DNA of 64,000 nucleotides, from IMG/VR virus record IMGVR_UViG_3300000117_000011, positions 1 through 64,000 of that record; one strand, given 5' to 3'. Below are positions 39,250 through 48,347 of the stretch, one piece after another. Both the position numbers and the translations under genes were made by a program. The stretch's first letter is position 1. Each line of letters starts with the position of its first letter. This DNA comes from a virus. The notes beneath the pieces were generated by a model. It was not told where the DNA came from, searched no databases, and worked only from the letters and a program-made list of their open reading frames with translations.

Positions 39250-40083
39250 ATGACTATTTTAAAGGAGCATGTCTCCTATTCTGAAGTTCGTCAATGGAAA
39301 GAGTGTCCTTGGCGACATAAGTTATTATACATAGATAAATTATCAACATTTGAAGAAAGTCCTCATTTGCATTACGGAACAATCATTCACGATGCATGTG
39401 AGCACTTTTTAAAAACAAAAGAACTTAAAATCGAAGAAGCACAAAGCAAGATTAAAGCTGCATGGGACGAACATGGCTTTGACTCAGAAGATTTTATTCA
39501 GTTGCAAACACAACGCGCAGAGATTCAAGGTTGGAAGTACAAGCATAGCAAGCTAAAAGACTGGCTACAATGGGCAGAAGCAAGTATAAGCTCAGTGCCA
39601 CAATTTTTAGATGAAACGTTTCCTGGTTGGGAATTCCAATCAGCGGAAGAAGCTTTATATGAAAACATGCAAAACATTAATACAAAATTTAAAGGCTATA
39701 TCGATTGTATCATAAAAGTCCCGCACAAAGAAAAATATAAATATTGGGTGTTAGATTGGAAAACATCTAATGGAAGAGGTTGGTCTTTAGATAAACAAAG
39801 AGACTTTAAGACGCAAGCACAAGTTATACTTTATAAGCACTTTTGGGGAACTAAGCATAACGTAGATATGAAAGACATACAGTGTGGTTTTATTTTACTT
39901 AAAAAGGTTAAGACAGTAGGTAAATCATGTCAGCTCATAAAAGTTTCAGCAGGTCCAAAAAACTTAGAAAAATCACAAAAAATGGTGAGAAGCATGATTA
40001 AAACTGTAGAAAAACAATTTTTTCTAAAAAATAGAAATTCTTGTATGTTTTGTGAATTTAAAAATACTGACTATTGTAGATAG
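39250..40083 (+). CDS. Cas4/RecB-like PD-(D/E)xK nuclease with Fe-S cysteines, 277 aa
   Basis: A DNA exonuclease-like protein. YSEVRQWKECPWRHKLLYI is the N-terminal block with the first Cys. YGTIIHDACEHFL supplies the conserved His. KFKGYIDCII and YWVLDWKTSNG give the catalytic Asp and D-x-K. The C-terminal CMFCEFKNTDYCR provides the other three Cys of a 4Fe-4S site. The order matches Cas4 and AddB/RecB-type nuclease domains. The start at 39250 is chosen because GAGG lies five bases upstream; an ATG at 39232 in the hairpin loop is possible. It is likely involved in DNA repair, recombination or end processing. Confidence 0.8.
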   Translation: MTILKEHVSYSEVRQWKECPWRHKLLYIDKLSTFEESPHLHYGTIIHDACEHFLKTKELKIEEAQSKIKAAWDEHGFDSEDFIQLQTQRAEIQGWKYKHSKLKDWLQWAEASISSVPQFLDETFPGWEFQSAEEALYENMQNINTKFKGYIDCIIKVPHKEKYKYWVLDWKTSNGRGWSLDKQRDFKTQAQVILYKHFWGTKHNVDMKDIQCGFILLKKVKTVGKSCQLIKVSAGPKNLEKSQKMVRSMIKTVEKQFFLKNRNSCMFCEFKNTDYCR

Positions 40084-40089
40084 GAAAAT

Positions 40090-41340
40090 ATGAGTAAAAA
40101 GAAAATATTAATAATTTCAGATCACGCTTTGTCTCCAAGTGGTGTAGGTGTACAAACAAAGTTTTTAGTTGAAGGTCTACTTAAAACAAACGATTATGAA
40201 TTTATTCAATTAGGCGCAGCTGTAAAACACCAGAATTATAGTACAGTTAAAGTAAATGATAATTTCTATATAAAACCTATAGATGGATTTGGGAGTCCAG
40301 CGCTGTTAAGATCTGTTATTCTAAACGAACAGCCTGATGCGTTGTTAATATTCACTGACCCTAGATTTTTTACATGGTTATTTCAAATTGAAGATGAAAT
40401 AAGACAAGTGTGTCCTATTTTATGGTGGCATGTTTGGGATAACAAACCTACTCCTAAATTTAACTATTGGATGTACGACTCAACAGATGCTATTAATTGT
40501 CACTCTTATTTGACTTACTTAATGTGCAAAGAAAACTATGATAAGAAGACAACTTTTATTCCTCACGCTTTCCCGAAATCTGTTTTTTACAAGATTGATG
40601 ATAATTTAAGAAAAAGTGAAAAGAAGAGAATATTAGGTGAGAAAAGAAAAGATAATTTTGTATGCCTTTGGATGAATAGAAATTGTAAAAGAAAAAGACC
40701 CGGGGACGTATTATATTCTTGGAAGTTATTTCTTGAAAGTCTAAACAAAGAAGATAGAAAAAATGTTACACTTTTGCTTCACACTAACCCGAAAGATAAT
40801 GCTGGATGTAATTTGTTTGAAATAGGCTACAACTTAGACATATTAGACACAGTTGCTTTTTCTACAGAAAAAGTTGAAACAGAACACATTAATGTTTTAC
40901 ACAACATTTCAGATGTTTGCTTAAATATGAGCTTCAATGAAGGTTTTGGTTTAACAACACTTGAATCAATGATGACTGGAACGCCTATCATTGCTGCTAA
41001 AACTGGAGGTTTATATAGACAAGTTATAGACTTTAGAGATAATACAGAAAATGGTATAGCGATAGATATAAAAAACAAGTCACTTGTTGGTAGCCAAAAT
41101 GTACCTTATATCTTTGAAGACTATGTTGATAATCAAGATGTTGCAAACGCCATTATGAAAATATACAAAATGAATTTTGAAGAAAAATTAAAGCTTAGCG
41201 AAAAGGTAATAAACTACGCAAATTTTGCGTTTAATTATGAAAATACAATTAACTTATGGGACAAATCAATAAGAAAGACAATTGAGGAATTTAAGTGTCA
41301 AAAACAAAAAACAAACGTAACAGCGATCACTTTAAAGTAA
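40090..41340 (+). CDS. Glycosyltransferase, GT4/GT-B type, 416 aa
   Basis: N-terminal Rossmann start KKILIISDHALSPSGVGVQT (Gly-rich donor/acceptor loop), a basic K-R-x-R-x-G cluster (NRNCKRKRPGD) for the sugar-nucleotide phosphates, and the C-terminal E-x7-E motif in FNEGFGLTTLESMMTGTPII. It would transfer a sugar from an activated donor. Targets in phages are modified DNA bases, virion proteins or host surface sugars; nothing here selects one. The neighbouring giant fibres make virion glycosylation a fair guess. AGGA lies four bases before the start. It overlaps the next gene by 46 bases. Confidence 0.85.
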   Translation: MSKKKILIISDHALSPSGVGVQTKFLVEGLLKTNDYEFIQLGAAVKHQNYSTVKVNDNFYIKPIDGFGSPALLRSVILNEQPDALLIFTDPRFFTWLFQIEDEIRQVCPILWWHVWDNKPTPKFNYWMYDSTDAINCHSYLTYLMCKENYDKKTTFIPHAFPKSVFYKIDDNLRKSEKKRILGEKRKDNFVCLWMNRNCKRKRPGDVLYSWKLFLESLNKEDRKNVTLLLHTNPKDNAGCNLFEIGYNLDILDTVAFSTEKVETEHINVLHNISDVCLNMSFNEGFGLTTLESMMTGTPIIAAKTGGLYRQVIDFRDNTENGIAIDIKNKSLVGSQNVPYIFEDYVDNQDVANAIMKIYKMNFEEKLKLSEKVINYANFAFNYENTINLWDKSIRKTIEEFKCQKQKTNVTAITLK

Positions 41341-42497
41341 AAAAAGTTTTATTAAAAGGACCTTTATTCACAAGCTCGGGTTACGGAGTACATTCAAGAC
41401 AAGTTTTTACAGCACTATCGAAAAGAAGTGACATCGACTTATTTTTAAAACCTACAGACTGGGGTAACAACTCATGGATTTTAGATCAAGATTTTAATAA
41501 TGGTATTATAAAAAAAATGTTAGACTATGCAAGAAAAAATATTGCAAATATTAGTTTTGATGTTTCATATCAAGTATCACTGCCTAACGAGTGGACAAAC
41601 ATAGCAAGTAAAAATGTAGGTATAACTGCTGGATTCGAAGCTGATATTGTTAAAGAAAGCTGGATTGACTCATGTAATTCGATGAATGCAATAATAACGC
41701 CCTCAGAGTTTACCAGAATGGCGTTTGTTAAAACTTCTAACACTTGCAAAACAAAACTAAAAAGAAAAATAAAAGTAATAAACGAGTGGTATTATGATGA
41801 ATTTGATCGTATAGAAGAAGATTCAAGATACTTTGACTTTTTGGAATACGATAAAAACATATTAATAATGGGCCAAATTACAGCTTCACACCCAGTTGCA
41901 GATAGAAAAAACATTATAAAAACGATTAAATGTGCTGTCGAATTTTGTAAAAACAAAGATATTGGTATTGTTCTTAAAATAAATGCAGGTAAAAATACAA
42001 AACAATTAAAAGATGTAGTTATAGATAGTATTAAGAAAAATATTGATCAAGAGAATTTATCAAAAATTACTTTTTTGTTTGGAAACTTTTCTATTCAAGA
42101 AATTAAAAATTTATATATATCAAGTAAAATAGCGTGTATGCTTACTGGAACAAGAGCTGAAGGCTGGGGTCTTCCTTTGATTGAAGCTGCTTCATGTGGA
42201 CTACCAATAATTGCAACAAACTATTCTGCTTATAAAGAATTTCTTAAAGAAGACTTTTTGAAAATTAACTTTAATTTGATAGAATTTAAAAGTGATTTAA
42301 ATTTCGTAGATATAGACAAAAGTCCTAAGTGGGCTGATTTTTGTGAAAACGACATGTTAGATAAGCTAAAAACATTCTTTAAAAACACAGAAGTTTACAA
42401 AGACATTGCTACTAGAAGGCAAAAAATAATTAAACAAAATTTTAATATGAGTAAAATATTAAATAATTATAATAAATTTTTTAAGAGCAATTTTTAA
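41295..42497 (+). CDS. Second glycosyltransferase, GT-B type, 400 aa
   Basis: GTG start with GAGG seven bases upstream, inside the end of the first transferase gene. N terminus KVLLKGPLFTSSGYGVHSRQ resembles the start of the first transferase. The C-terminal motif is TRAEGWGLPLIEAASCGLPI with the E-x7-E pair. Residues in between (FGNFSIQEIKNLYISSKI) match the family. The two genes are probably a co-translated pair that acts in sequence, or makes a heteromer. They are distant paralogues. Confidence 0.85.
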   Translation: MSKTKNKRNSDHFKVKKVLLKGPLFTSSGYGVHSRQVFTALSKRSDIDLFLKPTDWGNNSWILDQDFNNGIIKKMLDYARKNIANISFDVSYQVSLPNEWTNIASKNVGITAGFEADIVKESWIDSCNSMNAIITPSEFTRMAFVKTSNTCKTKLKRKIKVINEWYYDEFDRIEEDSRYFDFLEYDKNILIMGQITASHPVADRKNIIKTIKCAVEFCKNKDIGIVLKINAGKNTKQLKDVVIDSIKKNIDQENLSKITFLFGNFSIQEIKNLYISSKIACMLTGTRAEGWGLPLIEAASCGLPIIATNYSAYKEFLKEDFLKINFNLIEFKSDLNFVDIDKSPKWADFCENDMLDKLKTFFKNTEVYKDIATRRQKIIKQNFNMSKILNNYNKFFKSNF

Positions 42498-42791
42498 ATG
42501 ATCTACATACTAATACTATCAATTTTAGCTAATTTTTTCTTTGGCTACTTTTGTATAAAGTTTGCTTTAATAGTTTTAAACGTTCAGGATGCCATTGAAA
42601 AGTCGTTAGATAAAATAGACGTTAAATACAATAGACTAAATCAGATAGCAAAAATACCTGTTTTTTATGACAGCCCAGAAATTAAAAACATTATAAGTGA
42701 AGTAATAGAAGTTCAAGACGTTGTCTTAGAAGTTGCAGCAATTCTTTCAAACTCACCAAACAAAAAAGAAGAGGAAATGAAAGAAGAATAA
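42498..42791 (+). CDS. Membrane-anchored small protein, 97 aa
   Basis: One N-terminal hydrophobic helix (IYILILSILANFFFGYFCIKFALIV is the hydrophobic span, residues 2-26), then a cytoplasmic helical domain with PVFYDSPEIKNIISEV. The FYDSPE motif is conserved in small proteins of T4-like cyanophages, as far as I recall, with no known function. It follows the second transferase directly, with no ribosome site of its own, and may depend on coupling. Confidence 0.6.
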   Translation: MIYILILSILANFFFGYFCIKFALIVLNVQDAIEKSLDKIDVKYNRLNQIAKIPVFYDSPEIKNIISEVIEVQDVVLEVAAILSNSPNKKEEEMKEE

Positions 42792-42800
42792 ATCTAGTAA

Positions 42801-43562
42801 ATGAGGAATGTCTTGACTAAAGAAACAAAAGAAGAAGATAAAAAAGTTTTAAAGAAAAAAAAGAAGAAAAAAAACTATTATTTTTCAATGGAAACACAAG
42901 AAAAAATAGTAGAATACCAGCAAGTAAAAGCTAAAAGAAGAAGAGACACCATATATGTTAGTCATATACATCCAGCTTTTAAAGAATTAGTTCATAATTT
43001 AGTATCTGTTTATAAATTTAAATCATCTTCAGAAGACATTAATCATTTAAAACATGATTGCGTTACTTTTCTATTTGAAACAATACACAAGTGGAAACCT
43101 GAAAATGGTACTAAAGCTTTCTCCTATTTTAACGTTGTTGCTAAAAACTGGCTTACAATTCATTCAAGAAGACTTATGAAAAACGCAAAAAGAAACATAT
43201 CAACTGATTGCAATGAAGGATTTACTTCTTACGAAAAGGAACAGCTCAACAGAATAGCTCCTGATGTAGGCCAGTTATATATCGATGCAATTGACAAAGC
43301 TGAATTTTTGCCAAAATTTATGGAAATGACTGATCGTATTCAAGAAAAACTCAAAGACGAAAAAGATATTCGCTGTATAAATGCTGTAAAGCAAATTTTT
43401 CAAAATGCTAATAATCTAGACTATTTAAATAAACGAGCAGTTTTTGTATATCTTAGAGAAATATCAGGACTTAATAGCTCAGAACTTAGTTCAAGTTTAT
43501 CAACAATAAGAAAACATTACAGAAAAATGTGTGGTCATGGTAAAGAATTTGACTTATTTTAG
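42801..43562 (+). CDS. gp55: gp55-like late sigma factor, 253 aa
   Basis: The central part, KWKPENGTKAFSYFNVVAKN, followed by WLTIHSRRLMKNAKRN, is a sigma region-2-like core of the gp55 family (F-P-K---AF-YF--I--N----R). In T4, gp55 directs host RNA polymerase to TATAAATA promoters. The protein ends GKEFDLF; the T4 protein also has a short hydrophobic C-terminal motif that binds the sliding clamp, so this tail is a candidate. The N terminus is a Lys run. The last ~50 residues may form a helical DNA-binding region (LNSSELSSSLSTIRKHYRK). The ATG has no good ribosome site; a TTG four codons later has GAGGA five bases upstream and could be the real start. Confidence 0.7.
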   Translation: MRNVLTKETKEEDKKVLKKKKKKKNYYFSMETQEKIVEYQQVKAKRRRDTIYVSHIHPAFKELVHNLVSVYKFKSSSEDINHLKHDCVTFLFETIHKWKPENGTKAFSYFNVVAKNWLTIHSRRLMKNAKRNISTDCNEGFTSYEKEQLNRIAPDVGQLYIDAIDKAEFLPKFMEMTDRIQEKLKDEKDIRCINAVKQIFQNANNLDYLNKRAVFVYLREISGLNSSELSSSLSTIRKHYRKMCGHGKEFDLF

Positions 43563-43570
43563 GAAAAACA

Positions 43571-43942
43571 ATGGAAAATATAGATAAAATATCAAAAAAA
43601 ATTGATAAAAACAACGAAAAAGAAGACCAAATAAAAAACTTTTCAGACATTCTTGACTCCATTGACTCATTGGAGAATAAAAAAAAGATGCTTTGGAAAG
43701 AAGTCTATTCTAATGCTATAGAAGATAGAGAAAAAGCAAAAATGTTATTTAACGACGCTTATATTTCAATGACAGGCGGAACAAATGAGCATATGAACGT
43801 TGGAAGTATCATGGCAAAGTATGTTGAAAGAATGAGCAAGTCAAATGATCAAATACTTAAGTTAGCTGAATTAATAGCAAAAGAAGAAGAAAAGTCAGAA
43901 GTAATATCTGATGATGATATATTTAATAAAATTAACGTTTAG
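43571..43942 (+). CDS. Small conserved helical phage protein, 123 aa
   Basis: All-helical and charged: an acidic/basic N-terminal helix, then KKKMLWKEVYSNAIEDREKA, and NVGSIMAKYVERMSKSNDQI, KLAELIAKEEE. The MAKY-ERM-K-NDQ-LKLAEL pattern is familiar to me from T4-like marine phages beside late genes, but I cannot attach a function. It might be an assembly or recombination accessory. AGGA precedes the start, and it sits between the sigma factor and the baseplate genes. Confidence 0.6.
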   Translation: MENIDKISKKIDKNNEKEDQIKNFSDILDSIDSLENKKKMLWKEVYSNAIEDREKAKMLFNDAYISMTGGTNEHMNVGSIMAKYVERMSKSNDQILKLAELIAKEEEKSEVISDDDIFNKINV

Positions 43943-43951
43943 AGTAAATTT

Positions 43952-45925
43952 ATGTTTTTCAAATCAAGAGTACTATATACAATAGAGTCACAAAGAGCAA
44001 ATTCAATAAAAATTTATAATGATCTTGAAAATCGAGGTCTTATTTCAACTTTTTTTTCTTCACAACTGCCTATAAGAGATAGCAAACTACTTTTATTTCT
44101 AGAAAGTCTACCATCAGGTACTATTTTTTCAAAAAAGATTGCTATTGATGAAAAAGATAGCACACAAAATCTTATTTCACTTCCTTTTTTTTCGTCACAT
44201 ATTAAAATACCTGCGAAACCGGGAGAGTACATTTGGGTTTTTAGTCAAACGTATGATAAAGTAAAAAACCCGTTTGAAATTTCATCTTACTGGCTTAGCA
44301 GAGTGCATGCACTAAACTATACTGAAGATGTTAATTATACACATAACGATAGAGACTTTGCAGTTGACTTAAAAAAAATACTAGATAGTAAAAACACAAA
44401 ACCCGATAGCTTTTCAACTAGAGGCAAAATAGATGTTAAAAATTTAAAAAAACTTGCTAAAAATAGTATTATTAAACCTGAAAATCAAGTTGGAAATACT
44501 ACTTTTGAACTTAGCGATGACGAAATTGATTTAATTAATTCTTTTAAATCAGAATATCCAAATTATTGCACACCTGCAGTTATGTCAAATGCAGACGATT
44601 TAGTTTTCCAAGGATCAAATAACACTTTACTAAAGTTGACAACAAGTGATTATTCTAATGGCAATTACAGAAAAAACAAAACCGGAAAAGGAGAAGTTAG
44701 TATTGCTGCTGGTATTGGATCGTTTGCAAACAATACTTTTTCAAGAATAGAGGGTATTTTTTTTGATAATCAAGGAAAAACATCTTCTAATCAAAGTTTT
44801 GAGGCTTTCTTTCCTAGCCACCCAAGTAAGTCTGCAAAATTAAAATGTGAAGGATTAGAAGAAAACTTTAAAAATCCAAATATTTTTTCTGTATTTAATG
44901 ATGAAATTATACCTGAAGGTGTTAATGAAGGAGCATTTAATATTTTAGAAGATGCTTCTAAAATAGTTATTTCTGAGCTTGGCGGAAACGAGTCTTTGTT
45001 TTTACAAAATTACTCTACTCTTTTAAATATAAGTGTAGCTGAAGATCTTTCTACAGAAACTCAAATAACAAACTCAAGCTTGTATGATAGTGAAAAAAAA
45101 TATAAAACATTTTATTATAAAAAAGATAGAAGTATTATTAGCGCTAAGACAAAAAATCCTACAATCGATATTTCTTCAAATAATATTAACCTATATTCAA
45201 GAAAAGAAGGTGATGGGATTAAAATTATTAAAGAGTATCACAACAAAATTTTTAATAAAAAATTAAATGCAATAATGAGGATAAATGATAAAGGTGATAT
45301 ATTTTTAGACGCAAACAGGATATTTGTTGGTAATGGAGAATATCATCAATTAAAAAAAGAGTTAGCAGAAAAAACAATGCCAGAAAAACTTGGAAAAGAT
45401 AATAAAGAGTATGAAGGTGCTCTTGTTGTCTTAGGAGAAAGTAAAAACAGCCAACAGTTAGTTTTAGGAAATCAATTAAAAGAATTTTTAAGAGAAATGT
45501 TAGACGTAAATAGAGAAGACATGCATCAAACAAAGTTGCTTTTTGAAAATACTCGTGATACAATATTTTCCAACAATAACAATCTTATTAAAGAGCTTGA
45601 GGCGAGTTTTGTTAAACTAAAGAAAGAACTAGAAACTGGTAACAATAAATCGCAATCCTTTGTATCTTCTTTTGCACCACAAACACTTCCTGGCGCGCAA
45701 GTAGCCTTGTCAGTAAATCAATTATATAGTGATATTACAAACGTTGTAAATGAACTAAAAAAGTCTATAAAAGCATTTGAAAGTAAGTTTAAAAGCACTC
45801 AAGATACATTTGCAAAAAATATAAAAAATAGAAATATGAAAAGAGATGAAGAATTATCTCTAAGACTAGCGTCAATAGAAGATAATATTGATAAAATATT
45901 AAGTAAAATTAGCAAAACATCTTAA
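43952..45925 (+). CDS. Baseplate hub/spike-like protein, 657 aa
   Basis: The N-terminal ~120 residues contain LPFFSSHIKIPAKPGEYIWV, a beta-barrel pattern shared with OB-fold domains of baseplate hub or spike proteins in T4-like phages (PFFS-H---P-KPGE-VWV). The middle is beta-rich with AAGIGSFAN and INLYSRKEGDGIKII segments that recall gp5-type needle repeats. The last ~150 residues are a long coiled coil. I infer a gp5-like hub component from this and from its place before gp25. No lysozyme domain is present. Confidence 0.55.
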   Translation: MFFKSRVLYTIESQRANSIKIYNDLENRGLISTFFSSQLPIRDSKLLLFLESLPSGTIFSKKIAIDEKDSTQNLISLPFFSSHIKIPAKPGEYIWVFSQTYDKVKNPFEISSYWLSRVHALNYTEDVNYTHNDRDFAVDLKKILDSKNTKPDSFSTRGKIDVKNLKKLAKNSIIKPENQVGNTTFELSDDEIDLINSFKSEYPNYCTPAVMSNADDLVFQGSNNTLLKLTTSDYSNGNYRKNKTGKGEVSIAAGIGSFANNTFSRIEGIFFDNQGKTSSNQSFEAFFPSHPSKSAKLKCEGLEENFKNPNIFSVFNDEIIPEGVNEGAFNILEDASKIVISELGGNESLFLQNYSTLLNISVAEDLSTETQITNSSLYDSEKKYKTFYYKKDRSIISAKTKNPTIDISSNNINLYSRKEGDGIKIIKEYHNKIFNKKLNAIMRINDKGDIFLDANRIFVGNGEYHQLKKELAEKTMPEKLGKDNKEYEGALVVLGESKNSQQLVLGNQLKEFLREMLDVNREDMHQTKLLFENTRDTIFSNNNNLIKELEASFVKLKKELETGNNKSQSFVSSFAPQTLPGAQVALSVNQLYSDITNVVNELKKSIKAFESKFKSTQDTFAKNIKNRNMKRDEELSLRLASIEDNIDKILSKISKTS

Positions 45926-45938
45926 GTATAACTTTTCT

Positions 45939-45946
45939 TATAAATA
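45939..45946 (+). promoter_or_regulatory. T4-type late promoter TATAAATA before the gp25 homologue
   Basis: A perfect octamer in the only real gap of the baseplate block (45926-45966). Start of transcription is expected near 45952, and GAGG at 45956-45959 precedes the ATG. It probably drives the following genes to at least 57806. Confidence 0.7.
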
Positions 45947-45966
45947 TTTATACTTGAGGTAGATTC

Positions 45967-46479
45967 ATGACAAAAGAAAATTTTTTAAACTCTGGAAAAA
46001 AAGAAGCTGATGTGATATTAGAAAATGCTCAGCAAAATAGTCAACTTAATTCTTTCGATATACCAATAGGAATAAGACTTCCTTTGTCTAAAGGGAAAAA
46101 ATCAAAAGAGTCATTGTTTGAAATGAATTTTGAAATAGAAAAACAAATTTCCAATAATTTTAAAGTTTTTTTATCAACTAAAAAAGGCGAATTATTGTGT
46201 AATCCTGAATTTGGACTACCAATATTCACCTTATACAACAAGACTAATTTATCTTTAGAAGATATAGAAAATATAGTTATGAAAGAAATAAAAGAAGGAA
46301 CAAGTAAATACTTTCCTAGTATAGAACTCGAAGATTTTGAAAGCGTCCTAGATCCTTTAAAAAATAATGATGTGCCTGATTTACTTAAGATACGTATAGG
46401 TTATAGACTAAAGCTTGGAAGTCTTGAGTCCTCAAGGACAAAGCATATAGTTGAACTAGATATTAAAAGGTCAATATAA
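45967..46479 (+). CDS. gp25: gp25-like baseplate wedge protein, 170 aa
   Basis: GPW/gp25 family: an N-terminal linker, then FEMNFEIEKQISNNFKVFLS, TKKGELLCNPEFGLPIFTL, and DLLKIRIGYRLKLG. In T4 this protein has a lysozyme-like fold without activity and forms part of the wedge that binds the sheath. The E-R--NP-FG-- pattern around residues 75-90 is the most conserved feature. T4 gp25 is about 132 aa, so this one has a ~35-residue N-terminal extension. GAGG precedes the start, and its stop overlaps the next start by one base. Confidence 0.9.
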   Translation: MTKENFLNSGKKEADVILENAQQNSQLNSFDIPIGIRLPLSKGKKSKESLFEMNFEIEKQISNNFKVFLSTKKGELLCNPEFGLPIFTLYNKTNLSLEDIENIVMKEIKEGTSKYFPSIELEDFESVLDPLKNNDVPDLLKIRIGYRLKLGSLESSRTKHIVELDIKRSI

Positions 46480-48344
46480 TGAGTGTAAAAGTTTCAGATA
46501 ACTTAGTTAATCAAAGGAAAAACCAGTACATAAATAAAACTTTTCAAGACTTTAGGAATGAACTGTTAATTTATGCAAGATCTAACTTTAGTAGTCAGAT
46601 TAATGACTTTTCTGAGGCTTCTTTAGGCGGAATGCTTTTAGATTTTGCTGCTATTGTCGGTGATTCACTGGCTTTCTATACTGAACAGCAAATTAATGAA
46701 CTTAATTATGAAACTGCAACGAATACAGAAAATATTATTAGCCACTTAAGACGTGCTGGAATAACAGGTGGTAATGCTTCACCTTCAAGCGCTTTTGTAA
46801 CGTTTTATATTGAGGTAGATTTAGATCCTAATGAAGAAAATATAAACTTACTTAAGCCAAATCCAAGGCTGTTACCAATAATAAAAAAAAATACTAGATT
46901 GTCATCTAGCAATAATATACCTTTTATTCTTTCAGAAGATGTAGATTTTAGATCAGGATTTAAAAAAACAGTTTCTGAAACTGATGATAGTGGCTTGCCT
47001 TTGACTCTAATTTTAGAGAAAAAAGGACTATGCACTTCAGGGGAAATATCTACAGAAACAGTATCTTTTAATTCATCAAACCAGAATTTATTTTTATCAT
47101 ATCAGTTAAACAATACAAATGTACAAAAAATATTAAAAGTAGTTGACAATGACTTAAATGAATATTATCAAGTTGATTTTTTGAGTCAAAACACTATATA
47201 TAAAAAGTTAGAATTATCTAACGAAAACCAGTTATATCCTACAGCTGCACCTTTTAGATTTATTTTAGAAAATAACTTTAATAACAATACAACACTAATA
47301 AGATTTGGAAATGGCGAAGGAAAAAAAATTGAAGATAATATTTTAACAAATCCAGAAGACTTACTTCTTCCTTTAAAGCATAGAGAATATGATCTAGGTA
47401 AATCTTTAGATCCAAATACCTTGATTAGTTCTAATACTTTAGGTGTTTCACCTGCAGGCAAAACACTTACTATTACTTATATGCATGGAGGAGGAACTTT
47501 GACAAACGTTGCCGCAGAAAGCATTGATGTAATAGAAGACGCCATAATAGTTTTACCAAACATTTCTGATTCTGACGCTAGTCTTGATGATGCATTAGAA
47601 GAAATAGAAAGCTCACTTGATGTAATAAACGAAAAAGAAGCAGTTGGTGGGACTAATCGTTTGTCTTTAGAAGAACTAAAGCTCCAAATACCAAATAGTA
47701 TTGTTTCTCAAAATAGAGTTGTAAATGAAAAAGATTTAATATCTAGAATATATACAATGCCTAGCGATTATGGAAAAGTTCATAAAATAGCTGTTTTACA
47801 AAACCCGTTTACTAATTTGGCAAAAGATCTTTATGTTATATGTAAAAGTCAAACTGGTTTTTACGTGAGTGCAAATGATGCACTTAAGAAAAATTTAAAA
47901 ACTTACATAAATGAATTCAGAGTCCTAGGGGATAGTTTTAATATCATAGATTCTCCAATATACAATTTTTCAATTGATTTAACTGTAACTGTTGAGCCTA
48001 ATACAAACATAGAGTCTGTTTTGGATGATGTAATTACAAGAATAGACGATAATATGAAATTTGAAAAATTACAAATCAATGAAGGAATAAACGTGAATGA
48101 TATTATTAATATTGTTTTAAATACAAGAGGTGTTATAGGCTTAATTACATTACCTGAAAATATTATTAAGTCAAAATCGTTTCAAGATGACTTTTTTGAT
48201 GGCTTTAGAGAAATTAATATTACTTACTCAAACAATATGTTTTCTCCTAAACAAGAATTTATAAATGGCTTTGTTTTTCCGAAAAGGGGTGGCATCTTTG
48301 AACTCAAGCATTTAGACTATGATATTGTAGTTAGAAACGGGTAA
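46479..48344 (+). CDS. gp6: gp6/baseplate-J-like wedge protein, 621 aa
   Basis: Begins with a helical region including SLGGMLLDFAAIVGDSLAFY and LNYETATNTENIISHLRRAG, the hallmark N terminus of baseplate J and T4 gp6 proteins. The middle is beta-rich, with RFGNGEGKKIEDNILTNPED. The C-terminal third holds RVVNEKDLISRIYTMPSDYG and the alternating alpha/beta repeats of gpJ. It makes the ring of the baseplate with the gp25 homologue, with which it is translationally coupled (TAATG). The size is close to T4 gp6 (660 aa). Confidence 0.8.
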   Translation: MSVKVSDNLVNQRKNQYINKTFQDFRNELLIYARSNFSSQINDFSEASLGGMLLDFAAIVGDSLAFYTEQQINELNYETATNTENIISHLRRAGITGGNASPSSAFVTFYIEVDLDPNEENINLLKPNPRLLPIIKKNTRLSSSNNIPFILSEDVDFRSGFKKTVSETDDSGLPLTLILEKKGLCTSGEISTETVSFNSSNQNLFLSYQLNNTNVQKILKVVDNDLNEYYQVDFLSQNTIYKKLELSNENQLYPTAAPFRFILENNFNNNTTLIRFGNGEGKKIEDNILTNPEDLLLPLKHREYDLGKSLDPNTLISSNTLGVSPAGKTLTITYMHGGGTLTNVAAESIDVIEDAIIVLPNISDSDASLDDALEEIESSLDVINEKEAVGGTNRLSLEELKLQIPNSIVSQNRVVNEKDLISRIYTMPSDYGKVHKIAVLQNPFTNLAKDLYVICKSQTGFYVSANDALKKNLKTYINEFRVLGDSFNIIDSPIYNFSIDLTVTVEPNTNIESVLDDVITRIDDNMKFEKLQINEGINVNDIINIVLNTRGVIGLITLPENIIKSKSFQDDFFDGFREINITYSNNMFSPKQEFINGFVFPKRGGIFELKHLDYDIVVRNG

Positions 48345-48347
48345 ATT

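Noticed and set aside
43571-43942. UvsY or small terminase identity for the 123-aa protein
   Set aside because: The position next to baseplate genes recalls T4 uvsY, but the sequence pattern does not match what I know of T4 UvsY or gp16.
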